Source of the DNA: Stenopsyche tienmushanensis
Lineage: Eukaryota > Arthropoda > Insecta > Trichoptera > Stenopsychidae
NCBI GenBank assembly: GCA_008973525.1
Contig: WACJ01000115.1
Span: 1 to 64,000, forward strand
Direction of reading: 5' to 3'
Length of the DNA stretch: 64,000 bases
The notes beneath the pieces are model-generated. The model saw only the letters and a list, made by a program, of their open reading frames with translations. It was not told where the DNA came from and did no database searches. Of this stretch, positions 1 through 52,112 are shown piece after piece (position 1 is the first letter of the stretch; each line of letters opens with the position of its first letter). Made by a program: the position numbers and the translations under genes.

Positions 1-980
1 CGCGAAATGGATGTTTTAATAATTGATCAAAATCATACAGAGAGTCTCGATTGTACTTGATCATTCATTTAACTCGCTTTTCCGCTAATTAAATATAAAA
101 GGCAGAATCATTGCCATATATGGCAAAACTTTTCAGTATTTTATAAATCCTCGCTGCTATTATAATATCAAAGGATACAAAGTGCAGCTTCGTACAGCGT
201 TTACTTATTTTTTGCAGCAGGTTTAATCGAACAAATTGAATTTAATCGATTTAATTGCATTTTATTAGACTATGCGTATTCGGCACTGCATTTATTGCAG
301 TGTCGCTGTCTGCGAGTTTTAAAACCATAAAAAACTGCATTCTAATTGGATCATTTCAATTATTGTAAAACGATTATAGTCGATTGGGTTTCGATCCGAT
401 GTATGAATATATTAAAATAATCGCATAATTTGTCAAATAATATAATAAGCTTAGATGGAGGCACTCGAGCATAAAAAGGGTTCAAATTATATATTTTAAT
501 TTATAAATACTATCGAAAATAATGATGTCGAATGGTTTCGAGGGGTTAAATATTATACATTAAATTAAATATATATTCTATGAAAATTGATCCTGAGGAA
601 TAGACAATCGTATCAACTTTGGGATCCATTCCGATATTGTATTCATCGATTTAAAAAAAATATTTACAAATTTCAACTTCATTTTACATGAATTGAAAAT
701 TTTGCATAGTTACGATCTTGTACAAAAAAAAAGGATTTGAGAGTGGATGTATGGAAGATTTAGAGACCAATGGAACTGTTGCTCTGATTAGAGATAAATA
801 GAGATGGATCATCATGGACATGTCTGCAAATGGGGAAATTGCAATAATAAAAATACGCATTTGCTGTATTGGCACTCTTCAAATGAAATAATAAGAAGAT
901 AACACTTTTATCAAAACAGGCTGCAAAATATAAAATAAAAAAAATTGTATGCAGTTATTTTAATATGAAAATATAATATA

Positions 981-1456
981 CCAAGAGCTGGCAGCATAAA
1001 TTGAAGATCATCTAATACACGCGAATAATTTAATAGTTGTGTTCTGGCATGTTTCCGGACTATCATTATGACAGTCTGGCGACTGAGTACCCTATGGTTT
1101 GGGAGGGGAGGGGATGAAATCTAATGAAAATTCAACATAATTAAGTAATACTATATAAGTATTTTTTTTTAAATTTGTTAAGTGTTGTTATAAAATCTAT
1201 TTGGCCTGGAGTTTTTTATTATTTATTCCAAATTTTTAAAATTGATATAATTTTCTGGTTAACTTCAGCAAGTTTGAACCAGTCTGGTACTATTTTAACT
1301 AGTTGATAACAGTCTGGCAGTCTCCACCCCTTCCAAACACAACGACACTCAGTCGCCAGACTGTTATAATGATAGTCCAGAAACACGCCAGAACACAACT
1401 ATTAAATTAGTCACATGTGTTAGAAGACCTTCAATTTATGCTGCCAGCTCCCTGTC
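981..1456. mobile_element. Foldback element with about 130-bp terminal inverted repeats
   Basis: The left arm, starting CCAAGAGCTGGCAGCATAAA, and the right arm, ending TTTATGCTGCCAGCTCCCTG, are inverted copies over roughly 130 bp. Shared blocks include GAGCTGGCAGCATAAATTGA, TTTAATAGTTGTGTTCTGGC and ACAGTCTGGCGACTGAGT. The element is flanked by TATA on each side (977-980, 1457-1460), consistent with a TA or TATA target duplication. The inner loop repeats the short motif AGTCTGG. It has no coding capacity. Confidence 0.8.
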
Positions 1457-1659
1457 TATAAGGCAAATGCTGCGCTCATATAAATTACGTTACAATCGCT
1501 TAATCGTTAAAATCTCGCTACAGATTTACACAGCTTGCTTATTTGGCATATATTTTGGCATAGACAGTAGTATGGATATTCCGTTTGTTAATGATTTAAA
1601 AAAAGAATATATATTCTGGTGCTCGCGTTATCCGAGAGAGTCATTTCTATCAGGAAAGT

Positions 1660-2015
1660 CACAGAGTAATAAGCTTTCGACGTTGCGGACATTAATAACA
1701 ATTTTGAAAACATGAATACTTGTACATATCAGTATTAAATTAAAATCTACAAAGCTGTTTTTTTGTCTACAAGCAGTTTAAATTATTTTTTGTTAAATAA
1801 ACGTCGTCTACTTCCGATACAAGGTGGCTAGGATTTGAGTAAATGTGACTAAAGTTATATTAAAAGTCTCAAAAATTGTTATAAATGTCGGCAACAATAT
1901 CATCCCGATAGACTACCATTTTGTTTACTTACAATATCAAAACAACAAAATGAAAAATAATCAGCTTTTCAGGAATAATTACATAAATAATGTCGCCGCC
2001 TTTCCGTATTATGAG
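1660..2015 (+). repeat. Dispersed repeat, copy 1
   Basis: Shares AAGCTTTCRACG, TTAAATTAAAATCTACA and TTTTTTGTCTACAAG, then a GTTAAATAAA block, with 48250-48442. It continues as TCTCRAAAATTGTTATAAAT with 49160-49290. Class unknown. Adjacent copies of parts of it preserve the peptide VSKIVIN--NNII in one frame, which could be a residue of coding origin. Confidence 0.65.
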
Positions 2016-2145
2016 CTCTGCCTTTTTCTTTGTTTTGTACGTATCAACATGCTTAATATATATTATTGTATTCTGTCTGCTTGGAATAACTGTTTGATGC
2101 AATACTATTATGGCAATTTTTCATAGTGTAAAAATATTCGTTGGC

Positions 2146-2398
2146 TTAACACATTGTATCCGGGTCTGGTTGATGGGGTATCATATATGTAAAAAAGTAT
2201 CATGTATCATTCAAAAATTATATTATATGTCGATAGATCGGTCGGCTTAAATATATGTCTGTATGAAAATATTTTCACTTAAATTAGCATTAATAGATGT
2301 TACTAATCAAATCTAAGGGACTAGTATCAAAGTCTCCCGCGCTTAACGAGTGGTGCACCGATGACTATAATATCGGTCTTCCGCATACAATGTGTTAA
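2146..2398. mobile_element. TTAA element (piggyBac-like MITE), 253 bp
   Basis: Bounded by TTAA on both sides. The left end is TTAACACATTGTATCCGG and the right end, reverse-complemented, is TTAACACATTGTATGCGG. It is non-coding. TTAA target use is typical of the piggyBac superfamily, and the CACATT termini recur in other elements of this window. Confidence 0.65.
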
Positions 2399-2833
2399 TA
2401 TGCAGATTTATCGTTCACTCAATGATAAAAAATCCATCTCAAAGACTCTATTAATTTGTTATAAATGTGGATTTAATGCATTAATAACGATTTTTGGATA
2501 ACGAGAACACAAAAAATGTATGATTTATGGTTTTAAATATTATTATTTTTTGAGTTTTCAGATCATACTGCTGGTATATGTGAATGCATTTTAATATTTG
2601 TTTGGTACGTGTATATTCATACAAACGATCGACATGTTAATTTTCGCGAAAGTTATTGTCGTACAGCAAAAAAAATATTTAAAACCATCTTTGGATGAAT
2701 TATTAAAAAAATGTACTCACAGCGCTACTGCAATAAGATGTCAAGTATAATGAAAAATTAATATCAACAATTAATCATGTTTGGCACGTATAGTATTTAG
2801 CATAAAATTAATCATTGTAAACAAATATCTTAC

Positions 2834-2943
2834 CAAACAATATATCCATCGATTTATCCAGCTTATGGCAATTGGATGAAGGTAGAAGCATACAATCGAA
2901 GCATTGTACATACGTCTGATCCATTTTCTTATGGCCTTAAGGC
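2834..2943 (-). other. Exon-like segment with strong splice sites
   Basis: 110 nt bounded by a textbook acceptor (TTTTTTACTCTTATAG) and donor (GTAAGATA). In the phase set by the segment at 3155-3395 it reaches TAA at once; in another frame it is open throughout (AIRKWIRRMYNAS...). Its role is unknown. It could be a 3'-UTR exon of a Shaker isoform, part of a non-coding transcript, or a chance match. Confidence 0.25.
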
Positions 2944-3154
2944 CTATAAGAGTAAAAAATTGAAGCAGCAGTATTATAAAAAAAATCTTCATCTTCATTC
3001 AATTCCATATGTATGCTTTTAAAATTACGTTATGAATATTTGTTTTTAAAATTAAGCGAACGCCGAGATCTTACCTGTGTAAAGAAAAATGTGTTAAAAT
3101 CATTCAATAATCGTAATATCATAGTAAAAATAGAAATTATAAAAAAAAACATAC

Positions 3155-3395
3155 AGCTGATGACGGGGAGGTCGGCGGCCAGACAGTATAGACACCATCC
3201 AAGAGAAAGTTAAATGAAGGTAGAGGTTTCGATTCGCAGCCCTCATTAAATCTACCCTTGTATTATAAACATGATTTTGAGAATTGTTCAATGGTCTATA
3301 TTGTAGTTGTTGTTGTTCTTGTTGTTGTTGCTCGACCACCTCCATCTCATACCCTTCTTGCTCTTCCGTGGCTCGGTTTTCACTATTATTGGCGC
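3155..3395 (-). CDS. Candidate alternative 3' exon of Shaker, or exon of a downstream gene
   Basis: Open for 241 nt between an acceptor (GATGAATAG) and a donor (GTATGT). It would encode ANNSENRATEEQEGYEMEVV, EQQQQEQQQLQYRPLNN and a C-terminal part ending RPPRHQL. It enters in phase 1, exactly what the S6 exon donor at 12354 requires, and leaves in phase 2. Spliced to 2834-2943 it would read two more codons, CTG CCT, then TAA. The acidic and Gln-rich composition resembles insect Kv1 tails, but part of it is a CAA/CAG microsatellite, so the open frame may be chance. No family similarity is claimed. Confidence 0.3.
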
Positions 3396-3926
3396 CTATT
3401 CATCATATACACAAAAGAGATACACATTGCGTTTTTGAAAAAATAAAGTTTAAACAACGATAATTTAAATCGATCAAATCGTTAAATATGCGGAAATAAA
3501 TTCAATAAAACATATATGGATTGCTTGCAAAAACAATATTGATAAAGAAAATTTTGCTGCAGATATGAAACACTACACATTAAATGAATATCCGAATGAA
3601 TTTGATTTTCAACCAAAAAATTGCTTTATATTAATATTTAGATTACATTTTGATATGAACGGGTGCAATTAGAAGTGTATTTTGTAATTGCATTCATTAA
3701 ATGACGATTTTGTATTTTATGATAAATTCAAAATGGGATATTTGGTATAAATATATATATAATAAGAATATCTCATTGAGGTAGCTACTAGTGGTATTAA
3801 TTAGAAACAACGAATGGAAATTGGTTCAAAATTATTGTCGAAATTTTAAAAAAAATATATATTCAAGAAGAAGTAGTCCATTATAGTTAAATGGATATTT
3901 ATGAACGTTTACTCTAAAAGTCATCG

Positions 3927-4220
3927 GTGCGAGCATGTCGAAAACATGTTTTTGTTGGTTTCTCGACAATATATTATAATACGTCAAATATATTTATAGC
4001 TGAAGAATTTCAAGATGATAATTTTGAATTGGTTGAATTGGATATTATTTGGTTAGGACGTCTTTTCAACTTGACTATTGCGAGGAAAAGGTACGAAAAA
4101 AGGTTTAAGGAAAGCTGTTTACTATTTATAAGCCTATTGGAATTTTCTATCGAGGAGGTCATGGAAGAGCTCTTTATTATGTACACCCAAATGTCCCGTT
4201 GGATGATCGTTCACAAATAA
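3927..4220 (+). other. Unrecognised 97-codon open frame
   Basis: Begins MRACRKHVFVGFSTIYYNTS and continues with an acidic then basic stretch (EEFQDDNFELVELD, RKRYEKRFKES) and EEVMEELF. The composition is more protein-like than most A+T-rich chance frames here, but no motif or family is recognised. It may be a transposon remnant or a chance frame; there is no sign of a promoter or splice sites. Confidence 0.15.
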
Positions 4221-4845
4221 ATTATTCACAATGATTGCTTTTAGTGAAGAAGGAAAGTAATGAGTTTGGAAATATAAGAGTTAAAGGAAAAGAATGATGT
4301 CTCGATATTAGAAATAAGGCTGTTTAATTTGTCCAACAAACCACTTTTTTACCATATTGTTTGACATATTGGTAAATAGAAGAAACCATATACAATTGGA
4401 GAGGATTTAATAAAATCGAAATATGAACAAATGATATTGTCAAAGGATACCCTAGGGGAAGGGGAGCCAACCCTACGCCGGTACGTTGAACCCTTGGGGT
4501 AATGATGGTGAAGTAGAGGTGTGCGAAAGTAGCCTCGTCGGTTTTAAAAGAGTGTGTGGAACTGCTGATTATAGAAGTTGGTGGAGCCTATGTCAAAGGC
4601 ATCATCACTATCCTCAACAGCCTAGTATATACATGAGAGAACGGCGATTTGTCTCCATGGCTAGGTATTACAAATTACAGAACCGATACAAGTACCATGG
4701 GGAAAAGATGCAGTGCGTTATATGCTGCAGTCCCCAACAAACTGAGGCTGGATTCGTGGTGGCAGTGTTCCCGTGAACTTAGTATACCCCAAAAAGGAAA
4801 CCTCAACTCCTCTGGAGGGCGCGGAGCAAAAGGGGTTAAATATCA

Positions 4846-5490
4846 ATGGAAGACATTCTCAATACCAATGGACGAAATCAGGGGAAACCTGGAAAAGACC
4901 GCACAGTAGCACCAGCAATAGGGTTGTCTATTATAGATGCTCCACGTTCGTCAATAGCTGTTTGTCGTCTGACAACTATTCATAAACATATCCATGATAT
5001 GTCAATTGATATTATAATACTAAGGATTTCAGCCATCAAAGCTAGTGGTCAATTTAGTCTACAGCTGGATAAAAGAATTGATGACATTTGACGAACAGAT
5101 TAAGCAAGTGGATTCAAAGGAACGTTGAGGCTGTGAAATAATGAAATAGAAGAAAATAAGTTAACATTCTTTCCGACGCTGAATTTGCTTCTCGAAGATG
5201 AAAACGTCAAGTTAGCAGAAGTTATCGCAGAAATTAAATCTGGCTAAATCCATTTGATATTGATATAGACGTTGTTAGTATGTAGTCATTAAGAATTCAT
5301 TGAAGTTTGAAGTGACGAAACTTACGATTTCAAGAACACACATAGTCACTATGCTCATTTTGGATAAAACTGAAGAAAGATAATCTTATTCTAAGCTGTG
5401 AAGTATTAGTTTTGTTTTCGAATAGCTATGTAAAATTGCACTTTCTGTTATGAAAACTAAGATTAGAAACCGACTACAATTAGAGGGATG
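4846..5490 (+). pseudogene. hAT-superfamily (ZBED5-like) transposase relic
   Basis: Pieces of a hAT transposase appear in order but in shifting frames. HIHDMSIDIIILRISAI followed by FSLQLDKRIDD (about 4978-5090) matches the block before and around the first catalytic Asp region (usual form: FSLQLDESTD). NLLLEDENVKLAEVI and WLNPFDIDIDVV (about 5180-5272) match the late WIRNPF block. MKTKIRNRLQLEGC (about 5452-5493) matches the C-terminal dimerisation region (K-K-RNRL). The catalytic core between the first two blocks is deleted and several frameshifts and stops are present, so it cannot be active. The region upstream (4441-4845) is GC-richer and may belong to the same or another element. Confidence 0.55.
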
Positions 5491-6485
5491 CTGCTTTTCA
5501 TAGACGGGGTTGAAAAACTTTCAGCAAGGCACTGATCATACTAAAATGATGATTAGTGTCGTTCCACAATAAGGTTTATAATCACAATTTATAATTTCTG
5601 CATTATATTGTATTCATGTATGCATCTTTATGTATATTCACTTGTGGTGTAATTATGAATTGTGAATTATGAATAATTTTGAAGGAAACGTTGATATGTC
5701 GTGGAAGATAAAAGAGAGCGAAACTCTGATGTAGATAATATGGATGGGAGATTTTCTTGTAAATGAATATTGAAGAGGTCCTAATCCTGTAATGGACGGC
5801 GTAATTTTTTTAATAAAAAACTATGATGCTTAAAAAAACTTTTTCAAATTCGGATATTATTCGGTAATCAATATATAGTATCACATTTCTATAGCAAAAA
5901 GTAAAAAAAAATAAAAAAGTTGATGAAAAATAAATGTTTGATATATTCTGAAAGAATATGCTTAGCCATGTTCAGAAATATAAATATAAAATAGTTGGTG
6001 AAAATCATTTTTTTGGAGGTACGGTGGAAATGCAATTCCATCAGATAATAGCGCGCGCATTATTTTACTGAACAAAGGAAAATGCGTAAATTGACGATGA
6101 AAATTTGCCATTTTTTATGCTATGTGTGAAATAATTTTTCTTTTTGGATTCGTTCATGTAAATCACGTTTGAAAATTCATATTAAAAATGTTGCATAAAA
6201 AAGTCCACAGTTGCATCGCTTTAATTTGAATCTCAAAAAATTAAATTAAAATGTCTATTGGAAAATAATAAATAGCTTTAAAAAATATAAAAAAGACGCT
6301 GCGATTTTGTTCAAAACGGCCAAAGCATTAATTACTTGAAAGATAGACACGCTATGTTCTCACATGATTATGCTATAGGGACTTAGCTGCAATAAAACAA
6401 GGACTATATTACACAATGTTATATTAAAAACCAATAAACAAAAACAACGATATAGAGAAAAAAAAACGTATGCTTAACTTATAAA

Positions 6486-6504
6486 ATAATATATATATAT
6501 ATAT
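6486..6504. repeat. (AT)n microsatellite
   Basis: Uninterrupted AT dinucleotide run in the probable 3' region downstream of the Shaker stop codon. A similar run is at 45777-45791. Confidence 0.8.
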
Positions 6505-6862
6505 CGCTTGAACAATAAATATAAGAACAACATGCAATAAATAATATAGAACGCTAAATTGATTTGCATACTGAATGATCGTGTTTCTAAAAATATATAA
6601 AGGCCTGCTTAAAAATATTTTGTTTGAAAATCATAAATAAATCATTCACAAATTGTATTAAATTGGGATTAGTAGAATATGATGCGTTGCAAATAAAATA
6701 AATAAAAATAATTCAAATAAAGTACGAAGCATAAATCACACAAATCGATCGAATAAATTTTGAACGCTGCAAACATTTCTCCACATTTTGTAAATTTAGC
6801 GCATTCCTCAATCAGATAAGGATTTAAACAAATATTTTCTTAGAATTTGGCTTACATAGCAG

Positions 6863-46923
<40,061 letters not shown>

Positions 46924-49900
46924 CTATAAGAAAAGAAAAACATGAGTTTTCAAAAATATAAAGCTGGTGTTTTTATGACATCGTTGTTGGTTTGAATGGT
47001 TAAGCTATGGTATTTTCGGCATGGAGTTAAGATAGCTCACTTCTCAAACATAGGAAGCCCATTAAGAAGCTGGAAAGCATATTTATTATTTTGATTATAG
47101 TATTCGAATTTTGTGCAAGATCAGTATCGGCGGTCGCTTGAGATCGATTTTGTACAATTTCGCTTAAACGCGGATACAAAAATAACGTTGGTAGATTCTA
47201 TAAACAACACAGTAAAACAACATGCTTACTATTAGACTAGCTTATAAAACTTAACCGAACCAGATTGTTTGAATAAAATCACGTCAGAATCATAAAGTCG
47301 GAAATAATTTTTAGTGTTAACAAGCCAAAATGCTTTGATATAGCAGCCTCGGAATTTGTGATCAATACACAGATGGGATCGATCGTGTTGATCCGAGCAC
47401 TGATTGTTTTGTTCGGGGTGGTGTCCACATCATCCGGATATTCGAGCGTCGGATGAATTTTAACAAAATTGAGATTGATGGTATCCGACTTAACGAGATC
47501 ACTACACATCATCAGTATGACTAATTATAAATGTCAAATGTGACGAATTGATCAGCCTAATTGCCTGTATTTTCTCGCTTAAATGACACAGTTCTGGATA
47601 GTCGTTGAAATTGATGATACACTTCAAACGTTTAAATTAAGTGTAACCAACGGCATTAACATAATTTCATACTTCACATAGTATAGTCATACTAATTTAT
47701 ATGCATTAATATATGGACGTGCCAAGTAAACGTTATAAAATTAGTGATTTAGGCATAATATTACGCTAATGCGTGTATTCCATTAATCAATAATCGTTTA
47801 TTGTATCGCAATGTTATGGCGAAATATGATAAATGCGCAATTAATTTATGAACTGTAAGAAAAAAATGAAAGATAAACTTGATGAACTTTTCCTTTTATG
47901 ATTACATTTTGATCTTGTGTTTGCGTATCAATCGAATGAAATAATAATTGGCAAAAATATTTGAACAAACAAATAATGCAAGCATGAAATGTGCATGAAA
48001 GATAGACGACACATATTTAAAAAAAATACAAAGCCATCAAATGGAATAAACCTGATTTGTTGCAATCGGGTGTATTCTATTTAATTAATGGGCAAAGAGA
48101 TCAAAAGCATCGATCAAAAAGATGATGGTTTGTGGTGTGTTGCATCCGATTTTGCTTGGGAGACAGCGACCGAAATTTTGCACCCATTTCTACAAAGCTA
48201 ATTTTATTATAGTCAGTGTTCATACAATATAAATCAGGAGAGGTACAGTCTACCAAGCTTTCAACGATGCGGGTATCAATAAACATTTTCGAAGTCTGAA
48301 TAATTGTGTATACCGGCATTAAATTAAAATCTACACAGCTACTTTTTTGTCTACAAGTAGTTCACGTTGATTATTGTTAAATAAATATCTTCTACTTTCG
48401 ATGTAAGATGGCTAGGGCTTCGGTAGACGTGGTTAAAGTTGTAGTGCTGAACTTGATTTAAGTATTGCAAATTTCAAAGCATTGCAGTATTGAGAGAACA
48501 TAGGTTCAGTCTTGCAAGTATTTTGAACATGGACCGACAAATTTTTTTGGTGTTAAGGGGGTTATTTGCTACGTTTCGCACATAGGCCCTACGTCCTTTG
48601 AACAATTTTTGTAAATAAATTTAATAGAAACATCGCAAGCATCAAAAATATTTTCTTTTACCCTTTTAAATCGTTTGCACATTTTATGTGACTTTGGAAA
48701 CTTAGAAGTAATTTTCCGGTTGGCGCACACGTCTGGAAAAACGATTTTCGCAATTTATGAACGTAAAATTAGAGTTAAACTATCGCTAAAACACACAATA
48801 ATTATTGTTTTGAATCAATGACATTGATTGTTGATAATAACGTTATCTGCCTCATTCTCAGAGAACTTTGAGAGTTTTTGAGCCGCTTAAGTTTGTTTTC
48901 GTTTTGATGAGTTTCGTCGATGTGAGATAAGATTTGAAGTGTTCACGAAGACGGTATGCATAGACGTATCTGGCGCAAGCAAGTATTATCTGCAGAAGCA
49001 TGACGGGATTTGACAGCTATGTACGTCAAAGTGTTAAAGGCAAATTTTAGTTATTTTCTCAAAACGTTGAAAAAAAAAAATTTCGACAACCCTGAAAGGT
49101 AGAAAATGACTCTCTTAACTCCCAAAAAAAAAAGTCGATTCATGTGCAAACAACCTGTATATATACAGGTCTCGAAAATTGTTATAAATATCCCCAACAA
49201 CATCATCGCGGTAGGGATTCAAAATGAGAAAGAATCTTGTGGGAATAATTACACAAATAGTTTCGCTTTCTCTCGTACTATAATTTAATACAGCTCAAAT
49301 CATAGGTATATAATATCTGCCGACAAGCAAACCGCAAAAAATTGACCACATCAGCCAATATCATAACCACAAGCGGGACACTACGCGATTGTGAAATATC
49401 CATTGATTTTTTTTTATATTTAGGTCACTTTCTTAGACAATGTTCAGTGGTCAATGATGATTAAAGTCTGCATTGAAATATTTTTTTAATTGAGACTTTA
49501 TACGTTAACACATCCAGGTCATGACTGTTTATGTTGTGCAAATTAATTACGTCGTTATTGTTAATCGCCCCTATATTGCGGACAATGCAAGATTTTGCTT
49601 CATGAAACCAAGCGTGATTTATATATATGTGTTAGTGAAATATTCCCTCATAGGTATTCTCCAGAGATCTAATTAATAGCGTTTATTATTCCTGGGCGAT
49701 CATATTTGAGCCAAATAATGGACGCTTTTATCTCGATGTAATCAGAGTCCACTAGACTTTTTTATCCGATGCGGTTTCCCACATTGAATGTGATTATTTC
49801 ATATACAATTGGTCTAAAAAACTCATTGTTCAGGCAAAAACATTTTTTACTGCGTCGGAAATGTCGATACGATGCCTGATAACCGGTACTTGATTAATAT

Positions 49901-52080
49901 TCAATTTAAAAAGGAGCATGTTTATGTGAATGCTTTGAGGATAAATCTGCCACTAAATGCTGTTTAATTAATTTTGCAAAATATTGACTAATAATGTAAA
50001 TTTTGCATATTGTAAGCATAGATCGTATCGGGAAAGAAACGAGTTTTCAAACGATGAGAAGATGGCTCAATTTCCGTCCCGCTGTTTGCATAGACATCCG
50101 ATGTAATTATTTTTTAATCTGTTATGAATAAATTATTTTTTATTGATGTCATGATTTTTGTGATAAACGACGATGATCGCCGTTTGATTAGCATATAATA
50201 TTTTTTTATATTTAGAAAGAATACCCCATCTTTTCACAGATTTAAAATGGAACATTTGTATGAGTTATATTGATTTTGTTAAAGATATAATGCTTTTGTA
50301 AGAAGAAAACTAAATTCAGGCGATGATGCAATGGAAATGAGATCTGGAGTATTTGTCTTTGTAAATTACAATTTCAATTTTAAAATATTTTTAATACTGG
50401 TTGTTTTAAACAATGTATTTTGGAGAAGAAAGTCCATAATTAATATTAAAATGTCGATGAAATTATTGTTTTTGGAGAAAATGAGGATTTTTAGTTAACC
50501 TTTTAACTGCCAGTGAATTTAAAAATATTAGAACTTGCAGAAAAAATTGTTTTACTTATATATTTTATTGCCAATTTTCTCCCTTGTTTATGAGAAAATG
50601 CGTTGCGCAACAGTGGATGCTATTTCTCGCCTTCTTTCTTCAGCGACGGGATCAAAAAGCTTCCTATTCGCTGGAATAAATGCACCTCTAATACAGGGAA
50701 CCATGTACAAAAATAAGGCATCCCGTTTCAATTTTTAAATATCGCCAATAAATTTGTACAGCGAAATTCCGGGTTATATTTGAATTGCCCTCGTGTGTAT
50801 ATAATTGATTTTACGAATATTTTGGACCCCTAATCATACGGAATTCAGCATTCCTTGCTTAAGATTATGACAACACATTATGAATACATTTATCTTTGTT
50901 AGTATTATATACATTGAATTGAACTAATTATACTAATAAGACGAGTTTTTTTTTAAAAAGCATTTTGATCAGTACATCGCAAAATAGATTCAGTTGCGTA
51001 GCAAAGATCATTCAATGGGCAGCCTTGGTGACCTCTTTTGAATCGATTTAAAAATAAAACGGACACAACAAGATCCATTAAAATGTGAAGACATTTTTTG
51101 ATTCGTCAAAATGTGTCCCCAGCAAAATAATTTTTAGGTATAAATTTTCTACGAAAAAATATAGCATAGTGATTAAATCAATTGTAATTAGCATGTTTGT
51201 GTTGTTCGTATATTGTAAATTGGTTTTGTTCAAATGTAATGAAAATATTTATTGAAATGATGTAGAGTCGTTTAAAAATAAAAATCAGAAAGAAGAGGAA
51301 TAGGGACTAAAGTCTAGACTTCTATCCGGGATATTGAACGTGTATAAAATGTAAACATGAACTTGGCCGAGTTAAAGCTGAAAAGGCAGGAGTGCTTTTC
51401 ATACTTGCATGAAATAAAAATGCGAAAATCTGCATTAGAAGATGGAATATGCTTGACGGATTGATGCAATTTAAATATGAAAACAAATATTAATTAATCT
51501 AGAATAAATTGTATTTAAAAACCGATTGATTTCGATAGTGTCATTAAGTCGATCAAAAAAACGATGCGGATTATTTTATTTACAAACATTAATTCTCAAA
51601 AAATCTTACTTGATTTTAAAATTACAGCATAGGTTTAATATATCACACATTTTGATATATTTGCAGAAAAAATCAAACAGCAATATGCGACCACACAATA
51701 GAAAGTTGCAAATAAAACCGACCCGTAGGAGATTTTAACGCAAACTGAAACGAAACCGACAAATTAATACAAAGCAACCAGTTGGTCGCCAATTAATGAC
51801 ATATATTGTTATTGTATATGGTTCCCAAATGATGAAACGCGGAAATGATCAATTTAATGCCGCTATTGAAGCGACAATTCCACTCGATGCGCCGACGAAT
51901 TCCGTCGAATTTCAGCTGAAAGAACTATTTCGGCCCAAGTTACGAAAAAAGATATGAACTTCGTTTTGTATTGGCCGAAGAATAGAGTGTATTTTTGGCT
52001 TATTAGGTTTGACATTGACCGACTATCAGACGTTTGCGCGGTGCTGTACGATGTGGTTGTTTGATGCATCACATACTTAC
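46924..52080. other. Upstream of exon 46800: intron or 5' flank, no confirmed gene
   Basis: A+T-rich. Apart from the split repeat (48250-49290) it holds two minus-strand frames of unclear meaning: 47279-47512 (MMCSDLVKSDTINLNFVKIH, then PTLEYPDDVDTTPNKT) and 48101-48319 (contains ESLVDCTSPDLYCMNTD). Both are more protein-like than chance frames nearby but unrecognised. Confidence 0.5.
48250..49290 (+). repeat. Dispersed repeat, copy 2, split by an insertion of about 0.7 kb
   Basis: 48250-48442 and 49160-49290 together match the continuous copy at 1660-2015. The intervening 48443-49159 is absent from copy 1 and holds other repeats: a 40-bp block at 48671-48710 (matching 13365-13410) and a block at 48931-49037 (matching 41849-41959) that ends in TTAA. 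Confidence 0.6.
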
Positions 52081-52112
52081 AATAGTAATTTCCCGCTATT
52101 TAAAATATTCAT
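52081..52112 (-). CDS. Weak candidate first coding exon for a Shaker isoform
   Basis: An ATG at 52112 opens MNILNSGKLL and runs to a consensus donor GTAAGTATG, leaving phase 2, the phase exon 46800-46923 needs. It would give MNILNSGKLLL joined to SLPKLSS. Insect Shaker genes use several short alternative first exons, so this is plausible, but 32 nt of open frame carries little weight by itself and the encoded peptide is not recognised. Confidence 0.15.

Noticed and set aside
3258..3446. Plus-strand frame with a poly-Val run
   Set aside because: Produced by the TTG/GTT microsatellite read on the wrong strand; no other protein character.
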